Below are positions 17,686-27,558 of a DNA stretch of 64,000 nt, piece after piece. Origin of the DNA: Actinophytocola gossypii (GTDB taxonomy: Bacteria; Actinomycetota; Actinomycetes; Mycobacteriales; Pseudonocardiaceae); NCBI RefSeq assembly GCF_025165815.1, contig NZ_JAFFZE010000012.1, positions 310,001 through 374,000 on the forward strand. Direction: 5' to 3'. Position 1 is the stretch's first letter, and every line of letters begins with the position of its first letter. Under the pieces are notes generated by a model. It searched no databases, was not told the DNA's origin, and was given only the letters and a program-made list of their open reading frames with translations. Both the position numbers and the translations under genes were made by a program.

Positions 17686-18684
17686 ATGGATTCGGACCCC
17701 GGTCCCTCTAGACGTGGCACGAGCTGGTACGAACCCGCGTCACTCGATCACGACCCCTTCACCCATTCTGCGGTGTTCTACCGTGACGAACCGGAGTACC
17801 TGGCGCACACGGTCCCGTTCATTCTCGACGGGCAGGCGGCTGGTGAGCCGGTGGCGGTCGCGGTTCCCGGCCCGAACCTGCGCGCGATCCAGGACGAGGT
17901 GGGCATCCGGGGCGGACGGGTGGACGAAGTGCGATGGCTGGACATGACCAAGGCCGGGCGCAACCCCGGCCGGATCATCCCCGGGGTGTTGCGGGCGTTC
18001 GCCGACCAGCACACCGACCGCCGGGCTCGGATCATCGGGGAACCGATCTGGCCCGGTCGCAGCAGTAGCGAGTACCCGGCATGCGTGCAACACGAAGCGT
18101 TGATCAACGCCGCGTTCCTCGGTCGAGAGGTCACCATCTTGTGCCCCTACGACGCGCAGGGGCTGGATCCGGTGGTGCTGGCCGACGCTGCCGCCACGCA
18201 TCCCATCATGGTCGACGGCGACCGATGGTGGCGCAGTCGCGACTACGCTCCCGAGCAAGTCGTCGACGCCTACAACACGCCGCTCACCGAACCGGCCTCG
18301 GCGCAGGAACACGCCGTGGCGGCCGATCAACTCCCGCTCATCCGGCGCTGGGCCAGGCAGCGAGCGGCACAAGCCGGTGTCGAGACCGACCGGCTCGACG
18401 ACGTTACGTTCGTTGTCAACGAGCTGGTCACCAACAGCATCGAACACGGCACCGGCAACCCGCGGGTGCTGGCCTGGACAACCAAGGACGCGGTGGTGTT
18501 CCAGACCACCAACGCCGGGACGATCCCCGATCCCCTCGTCGGGCGACTGCCAGCGACACCAGGACAGATTCGGGGCCGCGGCCTCCTCGCGACAAACCTG
18601 CTCACAGATCTGGTCCGCATCCATCGCAGCGACGATCGCACCACCATCCGCGTCCACTTCCACCGGGCTGGACATCCCCGGTGA
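17686..18684 (+). CDS. MEDS-domain anti-sigma kinase-like sensor (RsbW-type ATPase)
   Basis: A 332-residue cytoplasmic protein in two parts. Residues about 25-190 are a MEDS sensory domain, containing HSAVFYRDEPEYLAHTVPFILDGQAAGEPVAVAVP and EPIWPGRSSSEYPACVQHEALIN. Residues about 210-330 are a GHKL/HATPase anti-sigma kinase domain, with N-box FVVNELVTNSIEHG and G-box IRGRGLLATNLL. Such proteins phosphorylate or bind STAS anti-anti-sigma partners to control an alternative sigma factor. The STAS gene 113 bases downstream fits as the partner. The ATG at 17686 fits the start of the domain; longer starts add unrelated sequence. Confidence 0.86.
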   Translation: MDSDPGPSRRGTSWYEPASLDHDPFTHSAVFYRDEPEYLAHTVPFILDGQAAGEPVAVAVPGPNLRAIQDEVGIRGGRVDEVRWLDMTKAGRNPGRIIPGVLRAFADQHTDRRARIIGEPIWPGRSSSEYPACVQHEALINAAFLGREVTILCPYDAQGLDPVVLADAAATHPIMVDGDRWWRSRDYAPEQVVDAYNTPLTEPASAQEHAVAADQLPLIRRWARQRAAQAGVETDRLDDVTFVVNELVTNSIEHGTGNPRVLAWTTKDAVVFQTTNAGTIPDPLVGRLPATPGQIRGRGLLATNLLTDLVRIHRSDDRTTIRVHFHRAGHPR

Positions 18685-18797
18685 TCGTCTCCTGACCGTC
18701 GCGTCCGCGCTCTCGGTCGACGCGGGACATGCGGAAGTGACATGGACGGGCGGTCAGCGCTGGAACGAGCGATCGAGCTTCGGGAGGGCGAGCCGAC

Positions 18798-19244
18798 ATG
18801 AACGACAACAACCAGCTTTACTCCGAGGAACTCTCGGTGGACCTCGAGACGCTCACCGGCGACCGGCCGCTGCGGGTGAAAAGGACCGTGCAGGGCCATA
18901 CCGTGCTCGTCGAGGCGTGCGGGGAGGTCGATCTGGTCACCGCGCTGATGCTGGAGGAACAGCTGGAGTACGCGGAAGCGATCGTGGTGCCACCCGCGCC
19001 GGTGGTCGTGGACCTGAGCCGCGTCGCGTTTCTCGGCGCACGCGGTCTGGGAACCCTGGTCCACCACCATCACCGCTGCCGCTCGTTGGGCAGCACACTG
19101 CGGATCGTGGCCCAGCAACCCGAAGTACTCAGACCGATCCACGTCACCGGCCTGGACACGACCCTGTGCGTGGTCCCGAACGTCCACGACGCTCAGCACC
19201 AGCGCACGCACAACCCACCGCAAAATCACATCAGCTCCACGTGA
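18798..19244 (+). CDS. STAS-domain anti-sigma factor antagonist-like protein
   Basis: A 148-residue STAS protein: HTVLVEACGEVDLVTALMLEEQL, then VVVDLSRVAFLGARGLGTLV around residues 69-88. In canonical antagonists this last motif reads DSSG and holds the phosphorylated serine. Here it is GARG (80-83), so the protein cannot be regulated by phosphorylation at that site. It may instead be a constitutive binder or a scaffold. A His-rich stretch (HHHHR) and an unstructured tail follow. It lies directly downstream of the kinase-like gene, and partner switching between the two is inferred. Confidence 0.83.
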   Translation: MNDNNQLYSEELSVDLETLTGDRPLRVKRTVQGHTVLVEACGEVDLVTALMLEEQLEYAEAIVVPPAPVVVDLSRVAFLGARGLGTLVHHHHRCRSLGSTLRIVAQQPEVLRPIHVTGLDTTLCVVPNVHDAQHQRTHNPPQNHISST

Positions 19245-20019
19245 TACCGGAGCAGGTCGCCACGAGGAAGGGGTCCAGGCTCCGCCTATGGCTCCTCGCG
19301 GATGCTGGTGCGACCTCGCCCACTGGGCTGGAGCCTGCCGCCACTGATACTCCAGTTCCTGAGCTCCACCCGAACTACGCTGGACGTCGACGGCTGTCGT
19401 TCAACGCGATCGCGGACGGGGCGGCGGTGGTCGGTCAGGCGGCGAACCGTTCGGCGGCTGGTCGGCGACGCAGGCTTGAGGTCGTAACAGCCGGCGGTGC
19501 GCCATCGCCGACGGCGCCGATGTGCTCGACGAGCGACGCCGGAAACGCCCGCCGACCTGGACGCGGCATGAACACGAGACCAGCCACGGCGTGCTGCACT
19601 AACGTCGCATGCGCCGGGGCTGCGGTTTCCACAAGTACCTGATCTGCAGAAACAGAGAAAACCGTGCACAAAGCAGGACGGGTTCAGATCCGTTTAATGC
19701 AAGTTCACTCCCAGCAACGACATGGTGAACTCCACATATGGCATCCCGGTGACCCCGGCCGATGTGATTGACCAGCATAGTGCGTTTTACCGAACAGCCA
19801 GCCGAGACCCACCCGCTGGGAAATGAGTCGGTAGCCGGAACAGCAGCCGGCCCAATCTTGCCGGTGGCCGCACCTTCTTGACCATCTTCACCTTCGAGCT
19901 CCGCTCGTTCCCGGCGCCACGCGGCCGTGGTACCCGACGACTGGGAGTTCGGACCACAGGTCACTCGGCGGGGTACTGGAACTCCGCGACCGCCCGAGCT
20001 GGGGGCGCCCGCTGACCAA
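19245..20019. other. 775-base stretch without a recognisable gene
   Basis: This convergent space between the STAS gene and the C69 peptidase is less GC-rich than its surroundings in parts (for example 19620-19830). Short open frames exist on both strands, but none shows codon bias, a domain, or a credible ribosome site. It could be decayed sequence; I cannot identify an origin. Confidence 0.5.
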
Positions 20020-20042
20020 CGCGGGGTCGGACACACCCCGCG
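20020..20042 (-). terminator. GC-rich hairpin after the C69 peptidase gene
   Basis: CGCGGGGT and ACCCCGCG form a perfect 8-base stem with a 7-base loop, beginning five bases beyond the TAG stop of the minus-strand C69 gene. There is no following T-run, as is common for actinomycete terminators. Its position directly after the stop supports a terminator role. Confidence 0.6.
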
Positions 20043-20046
20043 GCAG

Positions 20047-21763
20047 CTAACGTGGCGACACGAGCCTTCCCGCCAGGCCGCGGTACGAGCCGTGCTCACG
20101 GGGGTAGTCGTCGATGCCCTCGCGGTAGCAGAACACGATGTCGTTCGCCGAGCCCGGGAGGCCGCCGCGGTTCATGCTCTGGCTCTCCGCACGGTAGGTC
20201 TCGCCGGGTAGATCGCGGCCGGTCGGCATGCGAATGCCCCACCGCTTCCTGGTCTCGCGCTCGACCTCCTGGGCGAGGTCCTCACCGAGGTCGAGCGCGT
20301 CGAGCAGACGGCGCTCGACGTAGTCGGTCAGGAACGTCCGCGCGACCTCGTCGCGGCCGGCGGCGAACAGCCGCTGCGCCTTCCCGCCGATCCTGCGCTG
20401 CTCCTTGAGCAGCCGCTGCTCGAACGCCTCGATCTCCGCCGTGACCGGCTTGAGGAACGTCCTCGGGTGCTCGCACATGTGGTACATGAGCCGCTTGAAC
20501 GTCCGCGGCGCGTAGCGGGTGGCCTCCAGCGGCGCGTAGTCGGCCGCGAGGTGCGAGGAGGCGGCGTCGCTGGTCAGGTAGCGGTGTTGCTTGTACTCCG
20601 GCGGCACGTCCTTGGCGCCGATGTAGACCGGCACGTAGGGGGTGGACACCGCGCCCGTGACGGCCGTCCACAGGACGTTGAGCTCCGGATGCTCGGCGTT
20701 GCCCAGCTGCGCCACGTGGCCGTAGCCGGAGCGGTCGTGCGACCACCGTGGATCCCGGACGTAGGCCAGCATGTCCGAGAGCGAAACCGGCCCCAGGTCC
20801 GCGCGCAGCTCCCGCTCCAGATCGGACTGGACGTTGTTGCCCCACGGGTGCGTCGGCGTCACCACCCGCTCGTCGGGCTGCCACCCGGCGTAGACCTCCT
20901 GGGGGTCGAACCAGGCCTTCCCCGCCGGGTCGAACCACTTCCGGTCGACCGCGAAGTCGACGAAGTTGTCCGACGCCAGGTACTCGTCCGGGTGATCCCG
21001 GTAGTCGAGCGGGAACGGGTTGAGATAGCCGGGGAACGACACGCGGACCTCGTCCGGCCCCAGCCGCTCGGCCGCCCACAGCCCCTGGCTCCCGCCGTAG
21101 TTGACCAGGACCCAGCCCTCGTTCTCGTCGGCGAACAGGTGCGAGTTGCCGCCATAGGTCGAGAACCCGTACTCGTCGATCAGCGACCCGACGATCTCCA
21201 CCGCCTCACGGGCGGTCCTGGGCCCGCTCCATGGCGATCCGCGCCAGGTCGCTGTAGTTGGGGCCGACCTGCGGGTTCTTCGTGAGCGCGAGCAGGCGCT
21301 CGCTCGACGGCGACCAGATGTCGCGGGCCGCGACACCGTGCTCGTTCAGACCTCCGTTGGTCAGCGGCGCGGGAAAGCCCGCGAACTCGGAGTAGTTCGA
21401 GGTGATGTACTTGCTGGTCCGCCGGGCCTGCGGGATCTCGGTGAGCTCGCCGGGATAGCTCGCTTCCTCGGTCACCCCGACGCGGGTCGTCGCGCCCTCG
21501 GGGAACTGGCGTCGTGGCACGATCTCGAGCCAGTGGCTGGACGGTTCGTGACCGAAGCCGCCGAGCAGCACGGAGCCGTCGTCGGTCCGGTTCTTGCCGA
21601 CGTAGAACCCGATGCTCTTGGTCAGCTCCGAGGCTTCCACCCGGTCGGGGACCGGCCTGGTCCCGTTGTCCGCCGCCGGGACCCCGGCCGTGGGGATGAC
21701 GAGCAGAGCGGCCCCGAGCGCGACCACGTGCCCGAACCTGGGTCGTGTCGAAGATCGTGCCAT
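20047..21763 (-). pseudogene. Secreted C69-family dipeptidase, interrupted by a one-base frameshift
   Basis: The 5' part (21763 down to about 21218) encodes a signal peptide and the start of a C69 dipeptidase: FYVGKNRTDDGSVLLGG, then YSEFAGFPAPLTNGGLNEHGVAARDIWSPS. It stops at 21206. The rest continues in another frame: TAREAVEIVGSLIDEYGFSTYGGNSHLFAD, then through to 20047. Removing one C of the CC at 21217-21218 joins the reading as ERAQ-TAREAV, giving about 571 residues, the normal length. Either a sequencing error or a true recent mutation explains it. The N-terminal nucleophile Cys expected just before the YVGK motif appears to be Ser50 here, so catalysis may be altered even in the joined form. 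Confidence 0.8.
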
Positions 21764-21877
21764 GTCGTGCGATCGTACGCGGCCGGGCGCGGGAGGGCCT
21801 GTTGTGCTTCGGAAACCAGCCGGCAGGGTGACCGGAGTGTCCGGTACACCCTGCCTGAGCTGGTGTAATGGTCGGGT

Positions 21878-24800
21878 TCAGTTCCTCCCGACGCCGCTGT
21901 GGGCGGCCGCCCGCCGGATCCAGCCCGCCTCCCGTCCGGTGATGACGTCCTCGGCACGCAGCTGTCGCATGACCTCGTTGACGTGCTGGAGGAACGCACC
22001 GCGACCGCTCCACGGCTCCTCGTCGAGGATGAGGTCGTTGATGGTCGTACCGCTCGACACGGTCCGGTTGACCACGTGGCTGTCGACCCCGCCGACGATC
22101 ACCGTGGTGTCGGCGACGACGACCGTCAACCGCTGCCAGTCCTCGGCGTTGCCCGCCGCGTCGACCGAGCGGTACTCCACCTCGTGCGCCGCCGCCGGGT
22201 CGAGTGTGACCGGTCCCGAGTACACGACGGGGTCGGCCTCGCCGGCCAGGCGGTAGTGCGTCTCGACGCCGCCGGACGCCACGTCCGTGGCGGCGAGCAT
22301 CAGGGTCGCCGGCCCCAGGTAGACGTCGCCGTCGAGGTCACCGTCGACGACCGCGACGGTCTCCGGGGCGGTGACGTCGACCGCGACCTCCACCACGTCG
22401 GGCTCCGAGGTCCCGGCCTCGTTGGTCGCCCGGTACTCGACCGCGTGGGTGCCGTCCTGGTCGAGCGTGACCGGCCCGGTGTACGGCGCCCACTCCCCCG
22501 CGTCGACGCGGTACTCGATGTCGGCGTCGGCGTCGTCCGCGGCCAGTGTCACCGTCACCGGCGTCACGTACCAGCCCTCCTGGCCGTCCGGCTCGGCCGG
22601 AGCCACGGTGGCCGACACGGTCGGCACCTGGACGCTGGACTCGGCGTCGAAGTGCAGCCAGTTGACGTTCGCCTCGGCACCGGGGAACACCAGGTAGAGC
22701 TTCGTGCTGCCCTCGCTCGGCTGGAGGTCGACGGTGACGTCGGTCCAGTTCGCGACGTCCGGGTTCAGGACGATCGAGCCGTCGTTGCCCTGACCGGACG
22801 AGTCGACGAGCGTCGTGCCGCCGGTCTCGTCGAAGTCGTAGGCGACGACATCGCCGACGTCACCGCCGTCACCGGCGGGTGCCGCCATCAGCGCCTGGAT
22901 CTGCGCCTGGTCGAGCGCGGAGCCGAAGATGTGGAACTCGTCGAGCGCCGCGTCGAGGTACGGGTCCGGGTACTGGGACCGGATCAGCCAGTTCTGGGTC
23001 GTCTCGCCCAGCTCCGCCGGGTTGAGCGTCATGTTCGCGTTCGTCGCGACCGGCGTTCCGTCGAGCCACAACGTCCCGGTGGTCCCGGACAGGGTCACCG
23101 CGACGTGGTGCCACCCGGCTGGGAGCTCCTGGTCGTGGCTGATCTGCTGCTCGCAGCAGTTGCCCTCGGCCGTGATGGCGTAGCGGAGCCCTGGCGTGCC
23201 GCCGGCGTTCGGGGTCAGGAACATGTTGGTGCCGGTCCCGGAGCCGAAGTCGAAGATGCGGGACCAGTCCTGCCCGGTGGCCGCGCGGTTGACCCAGGTG
23301 GCGATGGTGAAGTCCCCGGTCAGGTCACCGACGACGCCCGTCGGCAGCTCGGCGTACTGAAGGGCGGTGCCGGTGTTGAACCGCACGGCGTTGCCGAAGC
23401 CGTCCTGTCCTGGCACCCGCTCGGCCGCGACCGACGCCCGGACGTCCGCGGTGCCCAGGAGCGGCCCGTCGGGTGCGTCCCGCCGGATCTCGACGGTCGT
23501 GTCCGCGAGCGCCGACACCCGCAGTCCCAGCGAGTCGACACCACCCAGGCTCACCGGGTCGTACGCCGCCCAGGCACCGTTCCCACCCCGCATCGTCTCG
23601 CCGCCGCCGAGCGGGTCGTTGCCCGGGCCGGTGGTGACGCCGGAGGACTCGGTGAAGTGCTCGGCCTCCGTGGTGGCCGGTCGCAGGAGGTGGCTGTTTC
23701 CACCGGTGAGCGGACGCGCGTCCGGGTGGTCACCGGCGTCGGTGTAGCTGGCCGTGATGATCGTGGTGACGTTGGCGCCCTCGTGCCCGCTCTCGGGATC
23801 GGTGACGATGGTGCCCTCGCAGCCGTACTGCGACGGGCCCTGGTGCACGTGCACCGCGCCGCCGGTGTCGTGGTAGACGCCCTGCTGCACGAGCACTTCC
23901 GCACAGTCGATGGTGCCGTCAGCGGTGGAGCCGTCCTCCGCGTCGGTCACCGTGACGCGGAACGGGACCTCGTCACCCCACTCGAAGACCTGACCGTGCG
24001 CGGGCAGGTCGATGGTGACCACCGGCTCGGTGTTGCCGACGGTGATCGTGAGGTTCGAGGTGGCCGCGCGGCCCGTGCTGTCGGTGACCACGAGCTGCGC
24101 GGTGTAGACGCCCGCCTCGGTGTAGACGTGGGTCGGGTTCGGCTCGGTGCTGGTGACGCCGTCGCCGAACGACCAGGCGAAGGTGATCGCGTCGCCGTCG
24201 GCGTCGAAGGTCCCTTCCGAGGAGAAGCTCACCTCGACCGGCGGCTGGCCGTTGTCCGGCGACGCCGACGAGTGCACGGTCGGGGTCCGGCCGTCCTTGA
24301 CGTAGCTGATCCGGAACAGGCCGGAGTCGGGGTTGACCCCGCCGCCGCCGAAGTTGAACTCGTCGCCCCACTCGATCAGGTACAGGTTGCCGTCCGGGCC
24401 GAACTCCATGTCGTGCGGCTTGCGCAGGCGCAGGCTGTCGTCGAACCGGAAGCCGTGGAACTGTTCGCTGAGCGATCCGTCGACGTACCCGCCGTTCTCG
24501 TCGAGGTCCATCGTGGCGATGAAGTCGCGCTCCCACTCCATGACGAACGGCTTGCCGTCGAAGAACTCGGGGAACCTGCCGTCCGCGGTGACCTCGGGGT
24601 CGAAGTGGTACGTGTCGCCGGCGTATGCGGCGCGGCCGGTCCCGTAGGCGGACCCGCCGGCGACGGGACCGCACGGCACCTCGGGATGCGGCGGCGGGGC
24701 CGAGTACCCGCCCTGGCTGTCGCAGTACGGGTAGCGGACCGTGGGCAGCTGCTCGACCGGCGGCAGCCGGTCGATGCCGGTGTTGTTCGGCGAGTCGTTC

Positions 24801-26599
24801 ACCGGTCCGCCGGCGCAGTCGTACGGCTCGCCGACCGCACCGGTGGCGAAGTCGTAGTGCCGGTACGGCTGGTCGCTGACGATGCAGAACGGCCAGCCGT
24901 AGTTGCTCGCCTCGTGCACCTGGGCCCAGTAGTCGTAGCCACGCGGGCCCCGGTCGGGGTCCACGCCGCCGGCGGGGTTGGCGTCCGGGCCGACCAGGCC
25001 GAACGTGAGCACACCGGTCTCCTGGTCGATGTCCAGGGTGAACGGGTTGCGCAGCCCCATGACGTAGATCTCCGGGCGGCCGAGCGCCGGGTCGTAGGTG
25101 CCTCCGGGGAAGAGGCCGTCGTGCTCGCCGCTGGTGAACAGGTTGTCGCCCGGGACGTCGTAGGTGCTGCCGACGCCGGGCGCGTCGCCGCCGGTGGCGT
25201 CTTCGATGGGGTTGATCCGCAGGATCTTGCCGCGCAGGTCGGCGGCGTTACCGGAGGACCGGGCCGCGTCCCACGGCTGGCGACCCGGACGGTAGTCGAA
25301 CGGCCCGAACCCGCCGGACGCGAACGGGTTCGTGTCGTCGCCGGTGGAGATGTAGAGGTTGCCCTCGGCGTCGAAGTCCAGGTGCCCGCCGCTGTGGCAG
25401 CACTCGACCCGCTGGTGGGGGATCTCCAGCAGCACCACCTCGGAGTCCAGGTCGATCGTCTCGGTCAGCGGGTCGAGCGTGAACCGCGAGACGTGCTGCA
25501 CGCCGCCGGCGATGCCGTCGACGGTCCTCGACGCCGGGTCGCTGTAGAAGAGGTAGAGGAAGTCGTTCTGCTCGAACGCCGGATCCAGCGCGATGCCGAT
25601 CAGGCCGTTCTCCTGGCCCCGGTACACCGGGATCTGGCCGGCGGTCGAGATCTGCTGGGTGTCCGGGTGGTAGACCTTCACCGCGCCGCCCAGCTCGGTG
25701 TAGAACACCCGGCCGTCGGCGGCGACGTCCAGCTTCATCGGGTTGGCCGTGTTGTCGTCGAGCGCGACCTTCTCGAAGGCCGCGGCGGTGGGGATGCCGG
25801 TGCGCGGCTCGCCGCAGTCGGCCTCGGTGTTGCCGGCGGCCCAGTCGATGGCCCAGCCGATGTGCTGCCGGAAGCCGGGGTCGGCGTAGTGGCTGGCCGA
25901 GTGCCCGAGCGCGGTCTGGAACGTCCGGCCGCCGTCGTACTCCGAACACCAGGAGACGGGGTGGTCCGCACCCATCTGCCCGCCGCTGTAGGTGGCCTCG
26001 TCGACGGTCAGCAACACCTTGACTCCCGCGTCGCGCGGATTCGCGGCGAAGTTGTAGAACTCGTCGTCCGGCCACTGGAACGAGCTGCCGAAGTGCGCCG
26101 TCGCCGGGTGCTCCGCGTCGTCGACGTGCACCGTCGCGGACTGGATGGGCGGGTGGTTTACGAAGAACGCCCCACCGAAGAGGTCGCGCCACCACGGCCA
26201 GTCCGCCTTGTCGGTGTTGGACGTGGAGTGCAGGCCGACGAAGCCGCCGCCGCGCTGGGTGTATCGCTCGAACGCGGTCCGCTGTGGCGTGTTCAGGGTG
26301 TTCTCACCGTCGGTGTAGAAGACCACGGCCTCGAACTCGCCGAGGCCCTCGTCGGTGAAGACCGACGAGTCCTGCGTCTGCGTCACGGTGAACCCGTGTT
26401 CGGCGCCCAGGTCCTCGACCGCGGTGAGCGCGGCCTCGATCGAGTCGTGCCGGAACCCGGTGGTCTTGTGGAAGAACAGGACCTGGTAGTCGTCCTCGGG
26501 CGGTTGTGCGGAGCTGATGGCACTGCCCGGGAGCAGGGCGGCCAGGAACGCCGCCACCACCGTGAACGTGAGGTAGAGGGAAAGTCGTCGCATTGACAT
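21878..26599 (-). CDS. Giant secreted ThuA / sugar dehydrogenase multidomain protein
   Basis: A 1573-residue exported protein. It has a signal peptide (1-32), a ThuA-like domain (about 36-255, with LFFHKTTGFRHDSI and GGGFVGLHSTSNTD), and a six-bladed glucose/sorbosone dehydrogenase-type propeller (about 270-770, with NGLIGIALDPAF, GGHLDFDAEGNLYISTGDD and MGLRNPF). A PKD domain follows (about 775-858). Then come a CBM6-like half (about 975-1056), a LamG-like segment (about 1066-1278), the remaining CBM6-like strands (about 1283-1318), two chitobiase-C-like Ig repeats (about 1330-1497) and a 70-residue helical tail. Start codon 26599 is preferred, with a second ATG six bases on. Related actinomycete proteins are thought to act on extracellular polysaccharide. 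The sugar-dehydrogenase cofactor and substrate are unknown. It follows the epimerase gene by 71 bases. Confidence 0.9.
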   Translation of the reverse strand: MSMRRLSLYLTFTVVAAFLAALLPGSAISSAQPPEDDYQVLFFHKTTGFRHDSIEAALTAVEDLGAEHGFTVTQTQDSSVFTDEGLGEFEAVVFYTDGENTLNTPQRTAFERYTQRGGGFVGLHSTSNTDKADWPWWRDLFGGAFFVNHPPIQSATVHVDDAEHPATAHFGSSFQWPDDEFYNFAANPRDAGVKVLLTVDEATYSGGQMGADHPVSWCSEYDGGRTFQTALGHSASHYADPGFRQHIGWAIDWAAGNTEADCGEPRTGIPTAAAFEKVALDDNTANPMKLDVAADGRVFYTELGGAVKVYHPDTQQISTAGQIPVYRGQENGLIGIALDPAFEQNDFLYLFYSDPASRTVDGIAGGVQHVSRFTLDPLTETIDLDSEVVLLEIPHQRVECCHSGGHLDFDAEGNLYISTGDDTNPFASGGFGPFDYRPGRQPWDAARSSGNAADLRGKILRINPIEDATGGDAPGVGSTYDVPGDNLFTSGEHDGLFPGGTYDPALGRPEIYVMGLRNPFTLDIDQETGVLTFGLVGPDANPAGGVDPDRGPRGYDYWAQVHEASNYGWPFCIVSDQPYRHYDFATGAVGEPYDCAGGPVNDSPNNTGIDRLPPVEQLPTVRYPYCDSQGGYSAPPPHPEVPCGPVAGGSAYGTGRAAYAGDTYHFDPEVTADGRFPEFFDGKPFVMEWERDFIATMDLDENGGYVDGSLSEQFHGFRFDDSLRLRKPHDMEFGPDGNLYLIEWGDEFNFGGGGVNPDSGLFRISYVKDGRTPTVHSSASPDNGQPPVEVSFSSEGTFDADGDAITFAWSFGDGVTSTEPNPTHVYTEAGVYTAQLVVTDSTGRAATSNLTITVGNTEPVVTIDLPAHGQVFEWGDEVPFRVTVTDAEDGSTADGTIDCAEVLVQQGVYHDTGGAVHVHQGPSQYGCEGTIVTDPESGHEGANVTTIITASYTDAGDHPDARPLTGGNSHLLRPATTEAEHFTESSGVTTGPGNDPLGGGETMRGGNGAWAAYDPVSLGGVDSLGLRVSALADTTVEIRRDAPDGPLLGTADVRASVAAERVPGQDGFGNAVRFNTGTALQYAELPTGVVGDLTGDFTIATWVNRAATGQDWSRIFDFGSGTGTNMFLTPNAGGTPGLRYAITAEGNCCEQQISHDQELPAGWHHVAVTLSGTTGTLWLDGTPVATNANMTLNPAELGETTQNWLIRSQYPDPYLDAALDEFHIFGSALDQAQIQALMAAPAGDGGDVGDVVAYDFDETGGTTLVDSSGQGNDGSIVLNPDVANWTDVTVDLQPSEGSTKLYLVFPGAEANVNWLHFDAESSVQVPTVSATVAPAEPDGQEGWYVTPVTVTLAADDADADIEYRVDAGEWAPYTGPVTLDQDGTHAVEYRATNEAGTSEPDVVEVAVDVTAPETVAVVDGDLDGDVYLGPATLMLAATDVASGGVETHYRLAGEADPVVYSGPVTLDPAAAHEVEYRSVDAAGNAEDWQRLTVVVADTTVIVGGVDSHVVNRTVSSGTTINDLILDEEPWSGRGAFLQHVNEVMRQLRAEDVITGREAGWIRRAAAHSGVGRN

Positions 26600-26670
26600 C
26601 TCACCGTCGCTTCGTTGCGGATGGGGACCGGAGATCCTCCGAGGTGAACAGCCCGACCTGCGCATGTCGG

Positions 26671-27558
26671 TTAGGACGCACCTCCTCCCCGCACCACGCC
26701 GGTGAGGAAGGCGAGCCCGTCGACGGCGATGGCGTCCTGCGTCTTCGCCAACGGCCGCCAGATCGACGCCGCCGTCGCGATCGTCTCGTTGTCGCCGGTG
26801 AACGACTCGATCACGAGCGGCCCCCGGTAGTCGGCCGCGTTCAGCGCGGCGACGATGCCGGGCCAGTTCAGGTGATCGGCGCCCGGCGCACCGCGGTCGT
26901 TCGCGCAGACCTGCACGTGCGCGATCCGGCCGGCGGCCCTCCGGATCGCCTCGGTGATGCCGCGCTCCTCGATGTTCATGTGGTAGACGTCGAGGGCGAC
27001 GCCGCAGCCCTCGGCCGGGAGACCGTCCAACGCCTCCAGCGCCTGGTCGACGGTGTTGATCAGGCTGGTCTCGTACCGGTTGAGGGGTTCGACGGCGACG
27101 GTGACGCCCGCGTCCGTCGCGTGCCGAACCACGGGCTCGAGGCTGTCGCGAAGTTGCTCGTAGCAGCCACGACGCTCCGCCTCACCGATACGCCACGTCC
27201 TGCCGACCGACGTGTAGATCGGACCGGCGATCACCGGCGACGAGACCGCCGCCGCCACGTCGACGACCCGCCGCAGGTAGTCGCGCGTCGCGGTGATCGT
27301 CTCCCGGTCCGTGGCGACCAGCTCGCGACCCGGCCCCATGGCCACGACGATGGTGGCCGACAGGCCGAGCGAGTCGAGCAGCTTCGCCGCCCGGCCGGGA
27401 TCCCAGTCGCCCAGGTTCTCCACCGGGAGCTCGATCACGTCGAAGCCCCACTCGCGGATCTTCGGCGCCAGCTCGGCCAGCCCCTCGTCGGTCAGCGGCG
27501 AGGTCCAGATCCAGGTGTTGGCCCCCAGTGCCCTCGTCAGCGCCCTCGTCGCGGTCAT
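26671..27558 (-). CDS. Sugar phosphate isomerase/epimerase (ketose 3-epimerase-like TIM barrel)
   Basis: A 295-residue AP-endonuclease-2-fold protein like D-psicose/tagatose 3-epimerases. The four metal-ligand positions are visible: Glu in VAVEPLNRYET, Asp in VALDVYHMNIEE, His in HVQVCANDRGAPG, and Glu in PLVIESF. There is no signal peptide, so it is cytoplasmic. The ATG overlaps the stop of the livF-like gene by four bases, placing it in the transporter operon. It likely epimerises or isomerises the imported sugar or sugar acid. The exact substrate is not readable. Confidence 0.88.
   Translation of the reverse strand: MTATRALTRALGANTWIWTSPLTDEGLAELAPKIREWGFDVIELPVENLGDWDPGRAAKLLDSLGLSATIVVAMGPGRELVATDRETITATRDYLRRVVDVAAAVSSPVIAGPIYTSVGRTWRIGEAERRGCYEQLRDSLEPVVRHATDAGVTVAVEPLNRYETSLINTVDQALEALDGLPAEGCGVALDVYHMNIEERGITEAIRRAAGRIAHVQVCANDRGAPGADHLNWPGIVAALNAADYRGPLVIESFTGDNETIATAASIWRPLAKTQDAIAVDGLAFLTGVVRGGGAS

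Noticed and set aside
19286-19669. Minus-strand 127-residue frame in the gene-free stretch, considered as a transposase remnant.
   Set aside because: No transposase motif, no terminal inverted repeats and no target duplication could be found.
21899-26596. A 1565-residue open frame antisense to the ThuA gene.
   Set aside because: It is the mirror of a long, high-GC coding frame, has no domain and is rich in Val, Gly, Arg and Asp, as antisense frames are here. The minus-strand reading has clear domains.
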